Assembly (NCBI GenBank): GCA_900696525.1
Contig: CAADGL010000015.1
Span: 124,001 to 188,000 of the forward strand
DNA: 64,000 nucleotides
Direction: 5' to 3'
Source of the DNA: an uncultured Planctomycetota bacterium
GTDB lineage: Bacteria; Planctomycetota; Phycisphaerae; UBA1845; Fen-1342
A program made the translations under genes and the position numbers. Shown here piece by piece: positions 29,982 to 40,627 of this stretch. Each line of letters starts with the position of its first letter. Positions within the stretch are counted from its first letter, which is position 1. The notes under the pieces are model-generated. The model saw only the letters and a program-made list of their open reading frames with translations. It was not told the origin of the DNA and searched no databases.

Positions 29982-31217
29982 GCGACGGCCGGCCGCAGGC
30001 CCGGCCGCCTCCCCGCGCGCAACGACCACCGCCCCCGCCGCCGCGCACAGCAGCGGCATCAGCGGAACGCGATACCGCACGCTGCCCACGAACGCCGCGC
30101 TCACCAGCGTGAACACGACGACCGGCAGCCAGGCCAGCACCAGGAAGCGAGCGTCCCGGCGGCGCGCCGTGCCCGCCAGCGCCAGCGCCGCGACCACCAG
30201 CGTGAATGCGGCCCCGCTCCACGCGGCAGCGCCCGATCGATACGCCGCCACGTTTGGAATCGGGCTCCAGGTGCGCAACAGCTTGATGCCCGCGAGTCGC
30301 AGGGCTCGGCCCGGGTCCTCCCGAATCCGCCGCAACGCCGCCGCGTGCAGCCACGCGTCGCGCTGCACCTCGTCCAGCGGCTCCAGCTCCGGCATCTGCT
30401 TGAGAAAGGATTGATCGCTGCCGCCGTCCGCCCCGGGCCGATGGCCGTCGTAGAGCGTCACGCCGCCATTCGTCGAGAGCAGCACCGGCGCACCGAGCTG
30501 CGCCTGGTTCCGCGCCCCCCACGCCGCGACGCACGCCGCGGCTGCCAGCGCCGCCGTCGCTGCGCCAAGCAGCGCCCGCCTCCGCCGCCTGGCGATGAGC
30601 GGCAGCAGCAGCAGGCACGCGCCAAGCCACAGCCCCGCTTCGGGCCGCGTCATCATGGCGGCCGCCGCGCCGCAGGCCAGCCCCGCGACGGCGCGCCGCA
30701 AGCCGCCGCCGTCTGCCGTCGCCACGCGCCAGGCACAAGCGGAGGTGACCAGCAGCACCAGCGAAAACGCAACTTCGTTCAGCAGCAGGTTGCAGAAGAA
30801 CACTCCGAACGGATCAACCGCGACCAGCACGCCCGCCAGCAGACCGGCGCGCGGCCCAACGGCGCTTCGCACCCACGCGCAGGCGACCCCCGCACACGCC
30901 GCGCCCAGCAGCGCCTGCCCGAGCCGCGCGAGCAGCACGCCGGTCTCGCCGAGTCCGGCGAACGCGGCCAGGTACAGGGGATAGGCGGGCATGCGCGCCG
31001 CGGCGCGGCCGTCGTCGCTCACGAGCAGGCCGTCGCGCACGAGGTTGACGGCGAGTTGCCAATGCAATCGCTCGTCGTCGAACTCGAGCGCCGCGCCGCC
31101 CTGGCGCCAGCACATGAGCACCCAGGCGACGCGCAGGATCAGCGCCGCGGCGACGACGAGCACGATCGGATGCCAGGCGGGGCGCGTGAGTATCGGGCTG
31201 TCCTCTGGGCTGTCCAC
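29976..31217 (-). CDS. GT39/ArnT-like polytopic membrane glycosyltransferase
   Basis: Many TM segments; N-terminal FDDERLHWQLAVNLVRDG and AARMPAYPLYLAAFAGLGETGVLLARLGQ, typical of Dol-P-Man mannosyltransferase-like proteins. Confidence 0.7.
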   Translation of the reverse strand: MDSPEDSPILTRPAWHPIVLVVAAALILRVAWVLMCWRQGGAALEFDDERLHWQLAVNLVRDGLLVSDDGRAAARMPAYPLYLAAFAGLGETGVLLARLGQALLGAACAGVACAWVRSAVGPRAGLLAGVLVAVDPFGVFFCNLLLNEVAFSLVLLVTSACAWRVATADGGGLRRAVAGLACGAAAAMMTRPEAGLWLGACLLLLPLIARRRRRALLGAATAALAAAACVAAWGARNQAQLGAPVLLSTNGGVTLYDGHRPGADGGSDQSFLKQMPELEPLDEVQRDAWLHAAALRRIREDPGRALRLAGIKLLRTWSPIPNVAAYRSGAAAWSGAAFTLVVAALALAGTARRRDARFLVLAWLPVVVFTLVSAAFVGSVRYRVPLMPLLCAAAGAVVVARGEAAGPAAGRRS

Positions 31218-31241
31218 GCGTTATTCAACGCCGCGCGGCGT

Positions 31242-32711
31242 TCAGGGCGGTTCCGCCTGGCCGCCGCCTTCGGGCACGAGCACGAGCCGCAGCGCCAGCC
31301 GCGTCGTCGGCCGCAGCTTCACGCGCTCGTCGATGCGCAGCGGCATGATCCAGATCGGGCCGTTCTGGTCGCACAGCACGCCGGTGCGGTCGCGCTCGGC
31401 GGGCGCGACCTTGATGTCGCCCAGGAAGTCGCCCAGCGTCTTCGACCCCGGCGCGCCCAGCGGCCAGAAGCGATCTCCCTCGCGCCGCCCCCTGACGAAC
31501 AGCGGCGGCCGCACGCGGTCGAAGTCGAGCCACTGCTCCAGCGGGTTTTTGCGCCGCCGCAGCTCGTCAATCTTGCCGTCTTCGAGCTCCGCCAGCTCCG
31601 CAACCAGCGCCGCGCCCAGCCACGGCATCTCGGTGACGCCCGGGCATGAGATGAACGTCGAGGGCAGCTCGGCCGCGGGTTGCGCGACGCGCGGCGGGTG
31701 GAACTCCAGCCGGTCGTAGCGCTTGCTGACGATCACCGGCCCCGGAAGGTGCAGCTCCTTGCCGCTGCTGCGCTCGCCGGCCAGGCGCAGCACGTTCTCG
31801 ACGTGCGTGAAGCTCACGTCCTGCTCACCGTCGGCAACGAGCGTAATCGCCCGGCGGACGACCTCCGCCTGGATCACGCGCTGCTTGCTCAGCAGGGCCC
31901 GCGTGTTCAGCACGATGTGCCGCGACGCCTCGGACACCAGCAGCGACTCGAACGTGCGCGCTGCGGCGTCCTCGAGGTACGTTCCCAGCCAGCGCGCCTG
32001 CTCCGCCAGCCGCAGGATCGCCTCCGTCACGTTCGGGTTCAGTTGTCGCCGCAGCATCGGCATGATCACGTTGCGCACGCGCCCGCGCGTGAATTCCGAG
32101 CCGGCGTTGGTCGCGTCGGTCCGCGTCTCCAGGCCGCGCTCCTCGCACAGCGACTCGATCGTCGCCCGGCGCAGGTGCAGCAGCGGCCGGACGAGGAGGA
32201 TCCGGCTTTCCGGCCGGATCGGCCGCACGGGGCGCATCCCCGCCAGCCCGCGCAGCCCGGTCCCGCGGCAGATGCGGTGCAGGATCGTCTCGGCGTCGTC
32301 ATCGGCATGATGAGCCACGGCGACGTGCTCGCCGCCCGTTCGCAGCGCCACCCGCTCGAGGAAGTCGTAGCGCTCCTGCCGCGCGACCTCCTCCGTCGAC
32401 CCGCCCAACTCCGCCACGCGCGCCGCCACGTCGCGGCGCTCGCCGTGATACGGCAGGCCCATCCGCTCAGCCATCGCCCGCACGAAGTCGGCGTCGGCGT
32501 CGGCGTCGGGCCCGCGCAGGCCGTGGTGCAGGTGCGCGACGTGCAGCGTCCAGTGCAGCTCCCGACGCTGGCTTACTTGCTGCATCGCGTGCAGCATCAG
32601 CGTCGAATCCGGCCCGCCCGACACGCCCAGCACCCAGCTCATCTCGCCGCGCAGCAGGTCGCGCTCCGCAAGCCACTCCGCCGTCTGGTCGATGAACGCG
32701 CCCCACTTCAC
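31242..32711 (-). CDS. tilS: tRNA(Ile)-lysidine synthase
   Basis: VLGVSGGPDSTLMLHAM (SGGPDS PP-loop); VAHLHHGLRGPDADADADFV; AHHADDDAETILHRICRGTGLRGLAGM. GTG start at 32711. Confidence 0.93.
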   Translation of the reverse strand: MKWGAFIDQTAEWLAERDLLRGEMSWVLGVSGGPDSTLMLHAMQQVSQRRELHWTLHVAHLHHGLRGPDADADADFVRAMAERMGLPYHGERRDVAARVAELGGSTEEVARQERYDFLERVALRTGGEHVAVAHHADDDAETILHRICRGTGLRGLAGMRPVRPIRPESRILLVRPLLHLRRATIESLCEERGLETRTDATNAGSEFTRGRVRNVIMPMLRRQLNPNVTEAILRLAEQARWLGTYLEDAAARTFESLLVSEASRHIVLNTRALLSKQRVIQAEVVRRAITLVADGEQDVSFTHVENVLRLAGERSSGKELHLPGPVIVSKRYDRLEFHPPRVAQPAAELPSTFISCPGVTEMPWLGAALVAELAELEDGKIDELRRRKNPLEQWLDFDRVRPPLFVRGRREGDRFWPLGAPGSKTLGDFLGDIKVAPAERDRTGVLCDQNGPIWIMPLRIDERVKLRPTTRLALRLVLVPEGGGQAEPP

Positions 32712-32843
32712 GCGCTGCTCCGTGGACCCCCGTGAAATGTGCCGCCCGGCCGCTCCTCGGCGGCGGACGAAACCGAACCCCGGTGAGTATATCCGCCGGC
32801 GGCCCTCCCGCCGTGTTGATTCGCCACATAAACCGCTTACGCT

Positions 32844-33416
32844 GTGCGGTCGGCGCGGCGCCCTCCGCTCTCGCTCGGAAACGCGCCCCGCCGCCCGGTG
32901 AAGGAGAGCCCGTTGGCCGCGCGCATCCTCGAAGCCCTGCTGTTCTGGCTCATGTTCACCGCCGGCGGAGCCTGCCTGACGGCGTGCCTGCTCCTGCCCC
33001 CCTGGTTCGAGCACCAGGCGACCTACCGCCAATGGGTCGAAGCGGAGCGCCGCGCCGCCGACGTCGAGCGCAGCGTCCGCACCACCAAGCGGCAGATCGA
33101 CCGGCTGGAGCAGGACGAGGCGTATCTCAATCGCTTTGCCTTCGAGGAGCTCGGCCTCCCCACCCCGGGCGTCGAGACGCTCACCGTCATCCCCTCCGAG
33201 CCCGCCCACGAAGTCGGCGACGAGCTCCCCCAGCGCCAGCAGGAGCGCCTGGCGATCATCAACGAGCTGGTGCAGCGCTACCCGCTGGCCTGGGTCTTCG
33301 TGCGGCCCGACACGCGCCCCGCGGCGATGGCGGCTTCCGGACTCATGGTCCTCGCGGCCCTCCTGCTGCGAAAGCCGCGCCGGGCCGCGCCGCCCGAAGA
33401 GGACGAGGGCGCCTGA
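32844..33416 (+). CDS. Small membrane protein, septum-formation-initiator (DivIC/FtsB)-like
   Basis: TM followed by a coiled coil (VERSVRTTKRQIDRLEQDEAYLNRFAFEELGL) and a second C-terminal TM; start uncertain. Confidence 0.4.
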   Translation: MRSARRPPLSLGNAPRRPVKESPLAARILEALLFWLMFTAGGACLTACLLLPPWFEHQATYRQWVEAERRAADVERSVRTTKRQIDRLEQDEAYLNRFAFEELGLPTPGVETLTVIPSEPAHEVGDELPQRQQERLAIINELVQRYPLAWVFVRPDTRPAAMAASGLMVLAALLLRKPRRAAPPEEDEGA

Positions 33417-33569
33417 CCGTTTCGCTGCGGCTTGTTGTCGGGCGCGGGCGTGCTGACCCAAGAGCATGCCGACGTGAGTGCACGACGGCATTCCACGCGT
33501 CCCGGAGCCACGCCACCGGGCCCGCGTGATAGACTACGCCATCTCGATTATTCAGCAGGAGGACGCCCG

Positions 33570-34778
<1,209 letters not shown>

Positions 34779-34814
34779 AGGCCATGAGGACCGCATTACT
34801 GATACGATAAGAGC

Positions 34815-35060
34815 AAATGCAAGTGCGATCGAACCAAGGCCGTAGGCCTTCCGTCGCAACCGCTTCCCTCCGGTCGCGGCTCGGATCGGTTTCCAGACAG
34901 TCAACCAACACCGGCCAATGGCGCGGACTGGCTTTCGAGCCGTCTGACGAAAACAGCTCCGCCCGGTGGCCCGCACAGGCTGATGGCCTGTGCCACACCG
35001 GTCAGAGGTTTCCCGCCACCAGCGCCCCTCCGTCGCGGGAACCACCTCTGCCAAGCGCGG
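34815..35060. repeat. GTGHQPVR-type GC-rich interspersed repeat segment with hairpins
   Basis: Contains AAGGCC-GTA-GGCCTT (34836-34850) and ACAGGC-tgatg-GCCTGT (34975-34991) in the gap between convergent kbl and the propeller gene. Confidence 0.45.
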
Positions 35061-35090
35061 GTCTGCGCTCGCTGTAGCGTCGCGACCCGC

Positions 35091-37361
35091 CTACGGGCAG
35101 GTCGTGCCGAAGTTTGCCAGCAGCAGGCCCAGATCGCTCTGGTCGATGCACGCGTCTCCGGCGATGTTCGCTGCCGGGTTGTAGTTCGGATCGCCCGGAC
35201 AGCTTCCGAACGCCGACAGCAGGCCTCCCAGGTCCGACTGGCCGACGACGCCATCGTTGTCGATGTCGCCGACACACGGCGCGGGGCAGCCCCAACGCGC
35301 CCAGTACGCCGAAACCTGCCCGCCGGCAGTGAGAAAATCGCCCCCGGCGATCAGTTCGTCGTCATAGACCGTGAGGGTACGCGCCGTCTCAAAAACCTCG
35401 GTGCCCAGGCCGCTGCCCAGCGCTTGCCAGACCGCACCGTTCCAGCGGGCGATCCGGTTGACCGTCACGCCACCGGCGGTGGTGAAGCCGCCCACGGCAA
35501 CCAGCTCGCCATCGTAGACCGCGAGATCCAGCAATGTGGCATTCATCCCAGTGCCGAGCGCCGCCCAGCTAGAGCCGTTCCATCTGGCGATCCGGTTGGC
35601 GGACACGCCGCCGGCCGTGGTGAAGCCGCCACCGGCGACCAGTTCGCTGTTGTAGATCGCGAGGGCGTGCACCGCGCTATTCATGCCACTGCCCAGCGCC
35701 TGCCAGTTCGTACCGTTCCAGCGGGCGATCCGGTTGGCGCTCACGCCGCCGGCGGTGGTGAAAAAGCCTCCGGCGATCAGCTCGCCGTTGTAGACCGTGA
35801 GGGCATTCACCCAGTCATTCATCCCACTGCCCAGCGGCTGCCAGCTCGCGCCGTTCCAGCGGGCGATGTTGCTGGCGCCCACACCGCCGGCGGTAGTGAA
35901 CGCTCCGCCCGCGATCAGCTCACCGTTGTAGGCGATGAGGGCCAACACGGTGCCGTTCATCCCGCTGCCCAGCGCCGCCCAGCTCGTGCCGTTCCAGCGG
36001 GCGATACGGTTGACCGTCACGCCGTCGGCTGTCGTGAAGTTGCCCCCGGCGATCAGCTCGCCGTTGAGAACCGAGAGGGAATACACCCACTCATTAATCC
36101 CGCTGCCCAACCCGCCGCCCAGCGGCAGCCAACTCGTGCCGTCCCAGCGCGCGACCCGCTTGGCTTCCGTCGCACCGGCGGTGCCGAACTGCCCTCCGGC
36201 GATCAGCTCGCCGTCGTAGACCGTGAGGGCAAACACCGAGCCATTCATGCCGCTGCCCAGCGCCTGCCAGGTAGCGCCGTTCCAGCAGGCGATGTTGTTA
36301 GCGCCCACGCCGCCGGCGGTGCCAAAGCCGCCTCCTGCGATGAGCTCGCCATCGTAGACCGCAAAGGCGAGCAGAAATCCGTCACCCATGCCGCTGCCCA
36401 GCGCCGCCCAGCTCGTGCCGTTCCAGCGGGCGATACGGTTGACCGTCACGCCGCCGGCCGTGGTGAAGTAGCCGCCGGCGATCAGCTCGCCGTTGTAGAC
36501 CGTGAGGGCACGCACCCAGTTGTTCGTCCCGGCGCCCAGCGGCTGCCAGCTCGCGCCGTTCCAGCGGGCGATGCGGCTGGCACCCACGTCGCCGGCGTTG
36601 GTGAACGACCCCCCGGCGACCAGCTCGCCGTTGTAGGCCGTGAGGGCGTCGACGGGGTTGTTCATCCCGCTTCCAAGCGCGGCCCAGCTCGTGCCGTTCC
36701 AGCGGGCGATCCGGTTGGCGGGGGTCGTGAACTCGCCGCCGGCGATCAGCGCGTTGCTGTAAACCGCGAGGGCATACACCGGGCTATTCATGCCGCTGCC
36801 CAGCGTTTGCCACGTGGCGCCGTTCCAGCGGGCGATCCGGTTGACCGTCACGCCACCGGCCGTGGTGAAGCCGCCCCCGGCGATCAGCTCGCCGTTGAAG
36901 ACGGTGAGGGCGCGCACCTCGCCATTCATTCCGCTGCCCAGCGGCTGCCAGCTCGTGCCGTTCCAGCGGGCAATCCGGTTTGCGCCCACACCGCCGGCCG
37001 TGGTGAACGATCCAGCGGCGATCAGCTCGCCGTTGAAGACGGCCAAGGCGCGCACCTCGCCATTCATGCCACTGCCCAGCGGCTGCCAGCTCGTGCCATC
37101 CCACGCCGCGATGCGGTTCGCGGCTGCGGTCCCGACAATGGAGAAGTCACCCCCAGCGACGAGCAACGGCGTTGCCGGCCCCGGGCCATCCGGGTCCCAG
37201 CTCGTGAGGGCGTTCACCGGCGCGTCCGGGCCGCGTAATCCCTCGCCCGGCAGCCACTGGCACTGCCCCAGCGCCACGGTCGTGCCCCCTTGCAGCATCA
37301 GCAGCAGCGCCACCGCAAGAAGGATCGCGCGCTGATTCATCCTTGCCCGGTTGGTCGACAT
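35091..37361 (-). CDS. Secreted propeller-like repeat protein with C-terminal dockerin-type calcium-binding repeats
   Basis: About 13 copies of a roughly 45-aa unit (VNRIARWNGTSWAALGSGMNGTVLALIAYNGELIAGGAFTTAGGV) and terminal CVGDIDNDGVVGQSDLGGLLSAFGSCPG...GDACIDQSDLGLLLANFGTTCP. Confidence 0.85.
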   Translation of the reverse strand: MSTNRARMNQRAILLAVALLLMLQGGTTVALGQCQWLPGEGLRGPDAPVNALTSWDPDGPGPATPLLVAGGDFSIVGTAAANRIAAWDGTSWQPLGSGMNGEVRALAVFNGELIAAGSFTTAGGVGANRIARWNGTSWQPLGSGMNGEVRALTVFNGELIAGGGFTTAGGVTVNRIARWNGATWQTLGSGMNSPVYALAVYSNALIAGGEFTTPANRIARWNGTSWAALGSGMNNPVDALTAYNGELVAGGSFTNAGDVGASRIARWNGASWQPLGAGTNNWVRALTVYNGELIAGGYFTTAGGVTVNRIARWNGTSWAALGSGMGDGFLLAFAVYDGELIAGGGFGTAGGVGANNIACWNGATWQALGSGMNGSVFALTVYDGELIAGGQFGTAGATEAKRVARWDGTSWLPLGGGLGSGINEWVYSLSVLNGELIAGGNFTTADGVTVNRIARWNGTSWAALGSGMNGTVLALIAYNGELIAGGAFTTAGGVGASNIARWNGASWQPLGSGMNDWVNALTVYNGELIAGGFFTTAGGVSANRIARWNGTNWQALGSGMNSAVHALAIYNSELVAGGGFTTAGGVSANRIARWNGSSWAALGTGMNATLLDLAVYDGELVAVGGFTTAGGVTVNRIARWNGAVWQALGSGLGTEVFETARTLTVYDDELIAGGDFLTAGGQVSAYWARWGCPAPCVGDIDNDGVVGQSDLGGLLSAFGSCPGDPNYNPAANIAGDACIDQSDLGLLLANFGTTCP
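35440..37110. repeat. Tandem coding repeat, about 13 units of about 130-145 bp
   Basis: Recurring gccgttccagcgggcgatccggttg...gcgatcagctcgccgttgtagaccgtgagggc blocks, near-identical at nucleotide level. Confidence 0.85.
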
Positions 37362-37667
37362 GTCGAGGTCCTCCGAGGTTCCGAACGAACCCACTGTTGA
37401 CTATTGGAGGTGGGGCCTGCTTTGGACGCGCCCGCAGGAAAACCGACACCGTGCTCGGAGATGCTCGCTCAGTGACGAGCGATAACCCGCGGCGGAACAT
37501 GCCTTGCGCCCGGAGCGGACGGTGCGGCGAGCAATGCACGACCCGGCAAGCGTAGCTCGGCGATGAGAAGGGGATCAGGGCAGGCTCAGTCGAAATCGGG
37601 ATGAACTTGGCTGGTGCGAGAATGCGTCTCTCGCAACTGCCGGTGCGCTTCTCGCCGCTGTGGCCCC

Positions 37668-37696
37668 CCGGCGCTTGCGCCTGGGGCTCGGGTCAG
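37668..37696. repeat. Copy of interspersed CCGGCGCTTGCGC...GGGGCTCGG repeat
   Basis: cccggcgcttgcgcctggggctcggg matches the copies at 23062, 59547 and 59639. Confidence 0.65.
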
Positions 37697-37714
37697 CGGC
37701 GCGATGGTCGCTCC

Positions 37715-38500
37715 CTACAACCCGCCCTCCGCCGCGCCGTCGACCGCGCCGTAGCGCCGCTCGCGCCGCCCGTACTCGCGCAGGGCCGCGTCGAGCTCGG
37801 CCACGCCGAAGTCCGGCCACAGCACCGGGCTGACGTACAGCTCCGAGTAGCTGATCTGCCACAGCAGGAAGTTGCTCACGCGCATCTCCCCCGCGGTGCG
37901 GATCACCAGGTCCGGGTCGGGCAGTCCCGCCGTGTCGAGGCTCGTTGAGATCAGCCCTTCGTCGATCTCCTGCGGGCGCAGCTCGCCGCGCGCGACGCGC
38001 TCGGCCAACGCCCGCACGGCCCGCGCCAGCTCGTCGCGCGCCCCGTAGTCCACCGCGATGCACAACGTCAGCCCGCTGTTGCCGCCGCTGGCGCGCTCGA
38101 CCTCCTCCAGCACCTCGCGCACCGCCGGCGGCAGCCCGTCGCGGCGCCCGATGTGCCGCAGGCGGATGTTGTTGAGCAGGATCTCCTGGCGCTCGTCGAC
38201 CAGGAACTCCCCCAGCAGGTCCATCAGCGCCGCGACTTCCTCTTCCGGCCGCTTCCAGTTCTCGCGGCTGAAGCTGTACAGCGTCAGGCAGCCGATGCCC
38301 AGCCGCGCACAGTGCGTCACGATCGCGCGCACCGCCCTCGCCCCCGCCCGGTGACCGTGAAGCCGCGGCAGCCCGCGCTGCGCCGCCCAGCGCCCGTTGC
38401 CGTCCATGATGATCGCGATATGCCGCGGCAGGGCCTCCGGCGGCAGACCGAGCGCCTCGCGCGGGTCGAGCGCCGGCGGCTGGGACGGGGGCTGCGTCAC
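37715..38500 (-). CDS. uppS: Isoprenyl transferase (undecaprenyl diphosphate synthase)
   Basis: RHIAIIMDGNGRWAAQRGLPRLHGHRAGARAVR, LTLYSFSRENWKRP, DLVIRTAGEMRVSNFLLWQISYSELY. Confidence 0.96.
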   Translation of the reverse strand: MTQPPSQPPALDPREALGLPPEALPRHIAIIMDGNGRWAAQRGLPRLHGHRAGARAVRAIVTHCARLGIGCLTLYSFSRENWKRPEEEVAALMDLLGEFLVDERQEILLNNIRLRHIGRRDGLPPAVREVLEEVERASGGNSGLTLCIAVDYGARDELARAVRALAERVARGELRPQEIDEGLISTSLDTAGLPDPDLVIRTAGEMRVSNFLLWQISYSELYVSPVLWPDFGVAELDAALREYGRRERRYGAVDGAAEGGL

Positions 38501-39969
38501 TCGAGCACGCGAAAATCCACGACCAGCGGCAGGTGGTCGTACTCCCGGCCGACGTCGTCCAGCGTGACGTCGAACGCCTCCAGGCGCGTCTTCGCCAGCA
38601 GCTCCGGCGGCAGGACCGTCGTGTTCAGCACGAACGCGTGCACGGGCTCGAGCAGGCTGTCGCTGAAGATGATGAAGTCCAACCGGCCGGGCGGCCAGCG
38701 GTCGTTGTCGTTGCGCCAGGTATAGGTCTCGGTCCCGTCCGCGTTGTGGCGCGGCTTCAGGTCGGTCAGGGCGCTGCCGTCCCAGTCCGGCTTGAAATCC
38801 GGCCCGTAGCGGCGCTCGTCGAGGATATCCCCCGTCAGCAGCGTCTCCACCGGCTGGAAACCGCCGACGATGTTCAGGTCGCCACAGATCACGAAGGGCG
38901 TCCGCCCGGGCAGGTCAATCGCCCCGCCCGGCGTGCGCGCGTCGCGGATCCAATTGGCGATCGCGTCGGCCATCTGCTGCCGCTGGGGATCGTTGGCCGT
39001 GTCGCCGCAGCATTTCCAGTGGTTGTTGATCACGTAGAGGTCGGCCTTGAAGCGCTCGTCCGGCAGATCGACCAGGGCCATGGCCAGTTCGCGCTCGCCG
39101 GGCGGAATGGTCCGGTCGGCCATGAGGCTGAGCGGGTGCTTGCTGGCGATGACGTTCGTCCAGCCCTTGTACGCGTGCCAGGCCGCCCCGTTCGGCAAGG
39201 GGCTGATCGCGTTCAGCAGCGCCCGAACGTCGTCGGCCGACTTCTCGCGGATCTCCTGAAGACACACCACGTCCGGGTCCAGGGCCTTCACCAGCCGCTG
39301 GAACTTCTCGGCGGCGCGCTCGTTCACGTCCGGGAAGATCGCGTCCCAGTTCACGTTGTAGCTCATCAGCCGCACCGTCCGCGGGTCGAAGCGGTCGATG
39401 AACGTGCTCGTCATCACCCCGGCTTTCGCGCCGCGATAGGCCCGCATCCGATCCGTCAGTCTCAGCGCCGGCGGCGCGGCCAGGGCGCTTTGCCCTTCGT
39501 CTCCCAGACTCGGCGACGCCAGCGCGGCCTCCCCCGCCAGCCGGTCTCCCAGCGCGCTGATCGCCCGCGCCAGTTCCCGGAGCCCGCCCTCGCCGTCGAT
39601 CACGAACGTCGCCGGACGGCTCGCCGATGCCACGTCGGCCACGACCACCATCACCTGGTAGTAGCCGTCGTCCATCATCACGTACGGAATCAGGACGCGC
39701 GGCGGCAGCACCCCGCCACCGGTGGATTGCTCGCCGGCCCACTGCCGCAGCCCCGATTCGCCCTGGGCGGGAATGTCGGGCAGCACGTCGAAGCGGCCGC
39801 TCTCGCGCAGCCGCCAGGAGAGCAGCGCCGCCAGGTGGTCGCCCATGCCGGCGACCGGCGTCCCGGCGGTCGTGGTGCGCATCACCGCGATCCGCGGCCG
39901 GTCCGCCGCCCCGCAGGCCGTGGCCGCGGCAACCAGCAACACCAGGGCCAGCGCACGTTGCCGTCTCAT
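38497..39969 (-). CDS. Secreted endonuclease/exonuclease/phosphatase-family protein
   Basis: VRLMSYNVNWDAIF, DVVCLQEIREKSADD, VINNHWKC, FVICGDLNIVGGF, GRLDFIIFSD; signal peptide. Confidence 0.85.
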   Translation of the reverse strand: MRRQRALALVLLVAAATACGAADRPRIAVMRTTTAGTPVAGMGDHLAALLSWRLRESGRFDVLPDIPAQGESGLRQWAGEQSTGGGVLPPRVLIPYVMMDDGYYQVMVVVADVASASRPATFVIDGEGGLRELARAISALGDRLAGEAALASPSLGDEGQSALAAPPALRLTDRMRAYRGAKAGVMTSTFIDRFDPRTVRLMSYNVNWDAIFPDVNERAAEKFQRLVKALDPDVVCLQEIREKSADDVRALLNAISPLPNGAAWHAYKGWTNVIASKHPLSLMADRTIPPGERELAMALVDLPDERFKADLYVINNHWKCCGDTANDPQRQQMADAIANWIRDARTPGGAIDLPGRTPFVICGDLNIVGGFQPVETLLTGDILDERRYGPDFKPDWDGSALTDLKPRHNADGTETYTWRNDNDRWPPGRLDFIIFSDSLLEPVHAFVLNTTVLPPELLAKTRLEAFDVTLDDVGREYDHLPLVVDFRVLE

Positions 39970-40101
39970 CCGGTTCCTCCGCCCGTTGTGCCTTGGCGCA
40001 CCCTGCATCACGACTCCATCGCCACGTCACGATCCGCCATCCGCCAGTTTAGCGACGCCGATGCCGCGCGTGTACCCGCGGCCGGCGTTACACTGCGTGT
40101 C

Positions 40102-40527
40102 ATGGTGAACGAGGGCCAGCCGGCCGGGCGCCGGCGCACGATGTCTCCGGAGGAAGAGGCGCTCAGTTTCGCGGTGGATGCCGCGCGCGTCGCCCATGAC
40201 GGGAAGGTCGAGGACGTCGCCGTGATCGATCTGCGCGGGCTCAGCAGCCTCGCGGACTTTTTCGTCATCGGAACGGGCACGTCGTCGCGGCAGATGCACG
40301 CGGCGCTCGATCAGATCGCCCGCCACGCGAAGTCCGCCGGCCGCAAGGTCTATCGCGTCTCGGACACGCGGACGGCCAACTGGATCCTGGCGGACTACGT
40401 CGATGTCGTCATCCATCTCTTCGATGCCGAGCACCGCGTCTACTACGACCTCGACGGCCTTTGGGGCGATGCCCCGCGCGTGAACTGGCAGGCCGCGCCG
40501 GCCGGTTCCAACCAGGCCGCCGGCTGA
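40102..40527 (+). CDS. rsfS: Ribosomal silencing factor RsfS
   Basis: KVEDVAVIDLRGLSSLADFFVIGTGTSSRQMHAALDQI, NWILADYVDVVIHLFDAEHRVYYDLDGLWGDAPRV. Confidence 0.95.
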   Translation: MVNEGQPAGRRRTMSPEEEALSFAVDAARVAHDGKVEDVAVIDLRGLSSLADFFVIGTGTSSRQMHAALDQIARHAKSAGRKVYRVSDTRTANWILADYVDVVIHLFDAEHRVYYDLDGLWGDAPRVNWQAAPAGSNQAAG

Positions 40528-40627
40528 CGCGCCTTCGCCGTCGCCTGCCCGGCTTGCAAAGCCTCCAAGACGGCCCGACAATTGTGCCCGGCATGCGACT
40601 CCCGTCGATCGGAAAGGGATAACGGCA

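Noticed and set aside
34983-37238. Plus-strand ORF of 751 aa with repeats (RAVPAGDPVDRHATGGGEAAPGDQLAVVDREG)
   Set aside because: Exact antisense mirror of the propeller repeat gene; the minus frame has a signal peptide and dockerin end, so the plus repeats are a by-product.
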